A DNA stretch of 64,000 nt from Synechococcus sp. PROS-U-1 (GTDB lineage: Bacteria; Cyanobacteriota; Cyanobacteriia; PCC-6307; Cyanobiaceae): positions 2,480,001 to 2,544,000 of the forward strand of contig NZ_CP047951.1 of NCBI RefSeq assembly GCF_014279755.1. Direction: 5' to 3'. The notes under the pieces were generated by a model. That model was not told where the DNA came from. It saw only the letters and a list, made by a program, of their open reading frames with translations, and made no database searches. Position numbers and translations under genes: made by a program. Shown in pieces: positions 62,930 to 64,000 of this stretch (position 1 is its first letter; each line of letters opens with the position of its first letter).

Positions 62930-64000
62930 ATGCTGAGCGCTTACCGCGAGCTGGCCGCCGCCCGGGAAGCCCAGGGCGTTCCCGCTCTTCCGCTCAACGC
63001 CGAGCAGACCCAGGGACTGACCGCACTGCTTCAGAACCCGCCTGCCGGTGAAGAGGCGTTCCTGCTGCACCTGCTGAGCGAACGGATCCCCCCGGGTGTG
63101 GATGAAGCCGCTTACGTGAAGGCCACTTGGCTCAGCGCCGTGGCTCAGGGAGAAGCCACCAGTCCCCTGGTGTCACCGCTGGAAGCCACGCGGCTGCTGG
63201 GGACGATGGTGGGTGGATACAACGTGGCCGCCCTGATTGAGCTGCTGAAACACCCCGACGCTGCTCTGGCCGGCTGTGCTGCAGAGGGACTCAGCCGAAC
63301 GCTGCTTGTTTACGACGCGTTCAACGAAGTGATGGATCTGGCGGCAGACAACCGCTTTGCCCAACAGGTTGTGGACAGCTGGGCAGCAGCCGAGTGGTTC
63401 ACCTGCAAGCCCGAACTGGCCGACAGCATCACCGTGACGGTGTTCAAGGTCGAGGGCGAAACCAACACGGACGATCTCTCGCCAGCGACCCACGCCACCA
63501 CCCGGCCGGACATCCCCCTCCATGCCCTGGCGATGCTCGAAACCCGCGATCCAGAGGGTCTGAAAACGATCGCGACCCTCAAAGACAAGGGCCATCCCGT
63601 GGCTTACGTCGGTGACGTGGTGGGAACAGGAAGCTCCCGCAAAAGCGCCATCAACTCGGTGCTGTGGCACACCGGGAATGACATTCCCCATGTGCCCAAC
63701 AAACGGGCCGGTGGCGTGATTCTCGGCGGCAAGATCGCCCCGATCTTCTTCAACACGGCCGAGGACTCCGGCGCCCTGCCAATCGAATGCGATGTCAGTG
63801 AACTGAACACTGGTGATGTCATCACCATCCGACCCCATGCCGGCACGATCGAACGCGACGGCACCGTGGTGAGTCGGTTCGAGCTCAAGCCCACCACGAT
63901 CAGCGACGAGGTGCGCGCCGGCGGTCGCATCCCCCTGATGATCGGTCGCGCCCTGACCGACAAGGTGCGCGCAAAGCTCGGCCTCAACCCTTCGGATCTG
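62930..64000 (+). CDS. acnB: Aconitate hydratase B, 5' part
   Basis: The first 357 codons of aconitase B, cut by the window end. The N-terminal HEAT-like domain (MLSAYRELAAAREAQGVPAL) and the swivel domain (TNTDDLSPATHATTRPDIPLH, VGTGSSRKSAINSVLW, GGVILGGKIAPIFFNTAEDSGALPIE) are clear. It interconverts citrate and isocitrate. GATCTCC before the ATG is not a strong ribosome site. The catalytic Fe-S domain would follow beyond base 64000. Confidence 0.95.
   Translation, partial: MLSAYRELAAAREAQGVPALPLNAEQTQGLTALLQNPPAGEEAFLLHLLSERIPPGVDEAAYVKATWLSAVAQGEATSPLVSPLEATRLLGTMVGGYNVAALIELLKHPDAALAGCAAEGLSRTLLVYDAFNEVMDLAADNRFAQQVVDSWAAAEWFTCKPELADSITVTVFKVEGETNTDDLSPATHATTRPDIPLHALAMLETRDPEGLKTIATLKDKGHPVAYVGDVVGTGSSRKSAINSVLWHTGNDIPHVPNKRAGGVILGGKIAPIFFNTAEDSGALPIECDVSELNTGDVITIRPHAGTIERDGTVVSRFELKPTTISDEVRAGGRIPLMIGRALTDKVRAKLGLNPSDL

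Noticed and set aside
1-64000. tRNA or rRNA genes, CRISPR arrays, transposases, phage genes
   Set aside because: No cloverleaf-like CCA-ending segments, regular spacers, or mobile element protein motifs were noticed; the window is gene-dense with uniform codon use.

Overview
The window reads as a piece of a marine picocyanobacterial chromosome, most likely a Synechococcus of the marine subcluster. Supporting signs are the cyanobacterial families DUF1830, DUF4278 and DUF3598, an MFS-type nitrate permease (NrtP) instead of an ABC nitrate transporter, ferredoxin-dependent NarB and NirA, a glucosylglycerate (compatible solute) gene set, a group-2-type sigma factor and very compact, GC-rich gene packing with many 4-bp ATGA overlaps. 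I found no rRNA, tRNA, CRISPR array, insertion sequence or phage gene, and no intergenic stretch longer than 300 bases.

Layout. 1-4479: the end of a subtilisin-type protease, then a tightly overlapping run of an NAD-dependent oxidoreductase, queC, pabB and pabC. 4480-8375: glucosylglycerate genes (gpgP and a GH13 phosphorylase on the minus strand, gpgS divergent). 8395-10245: small cyanobacterial proteins. 10363-13152: two unrelated formamidases (AmiF, FmdA) and a FmdB-like zinc ribbon. 13218-18477: urea ABC transporter urtABCDE. 18598-23726: complete urease set ureGFE/ureDABC. 25250-32307: a minus-strand group with a DUF1028 protein, an M20 carbamoyl-amide hydrolase, an asparagine-synthetase-like enzyme, a divergent carbamoyltransferase and a solute:sodium symporter flanked by two tiny membrane ORFs. 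32508-35844: the ATP-grasp / alpha-E / transglutaminase trio. 36403-53969: nitrate and nitrite assimilation (nrtP, narB, nirA, FNT transporter) mixed with molybdopterin genes (moaA, mobA, moaC, moeA, moaE, moaD, moaB) and two siroheme genes. 54023-54508: cyanase. 54704-64000: mostly housekeeping (TrpD-like protein, GNAT, MFS, ppk, sigma factor, phytol-kinase-like protein, DAHP synthase, start of acnB).

How it works together. Most of 10 kb to 54.5 kb is a nitrogen-scavenging district: formamide, urea, N-carbamoyl compounds, nitrate, nitrite and cyanate all lead to ammonium, and the Moco and siroheme genes supply cofactors of NarB and NirA. NtcA-like operators (GTA-N8-TAC or one-base variants) lie upstream of urtA and nirA and possibly fmdA and nrtP. 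Intrinsic-terminator-like hairpins sit inside the urtA/urtB and nrtP/narB junctions and probably set unequal gene dosage.

The least explained parts are: (i) the carbamoyltransferase paralogue that keeps the carbamoyl-phosphate motifs but lacks the aspartate-binding motif, next to an asparagine synthetase and near a carbamoyl hydrolase; (ii) the tiny membrane ORFs overlapping both ends of the symporter gene; (iii) matching TGTAGC-N4-GCTAC dyads plus leader hairpins ahead of both DUF4278 genes; (iv) the ATP-grasp/alpha-E/transglutaminase trio without a proteasome-like partner.
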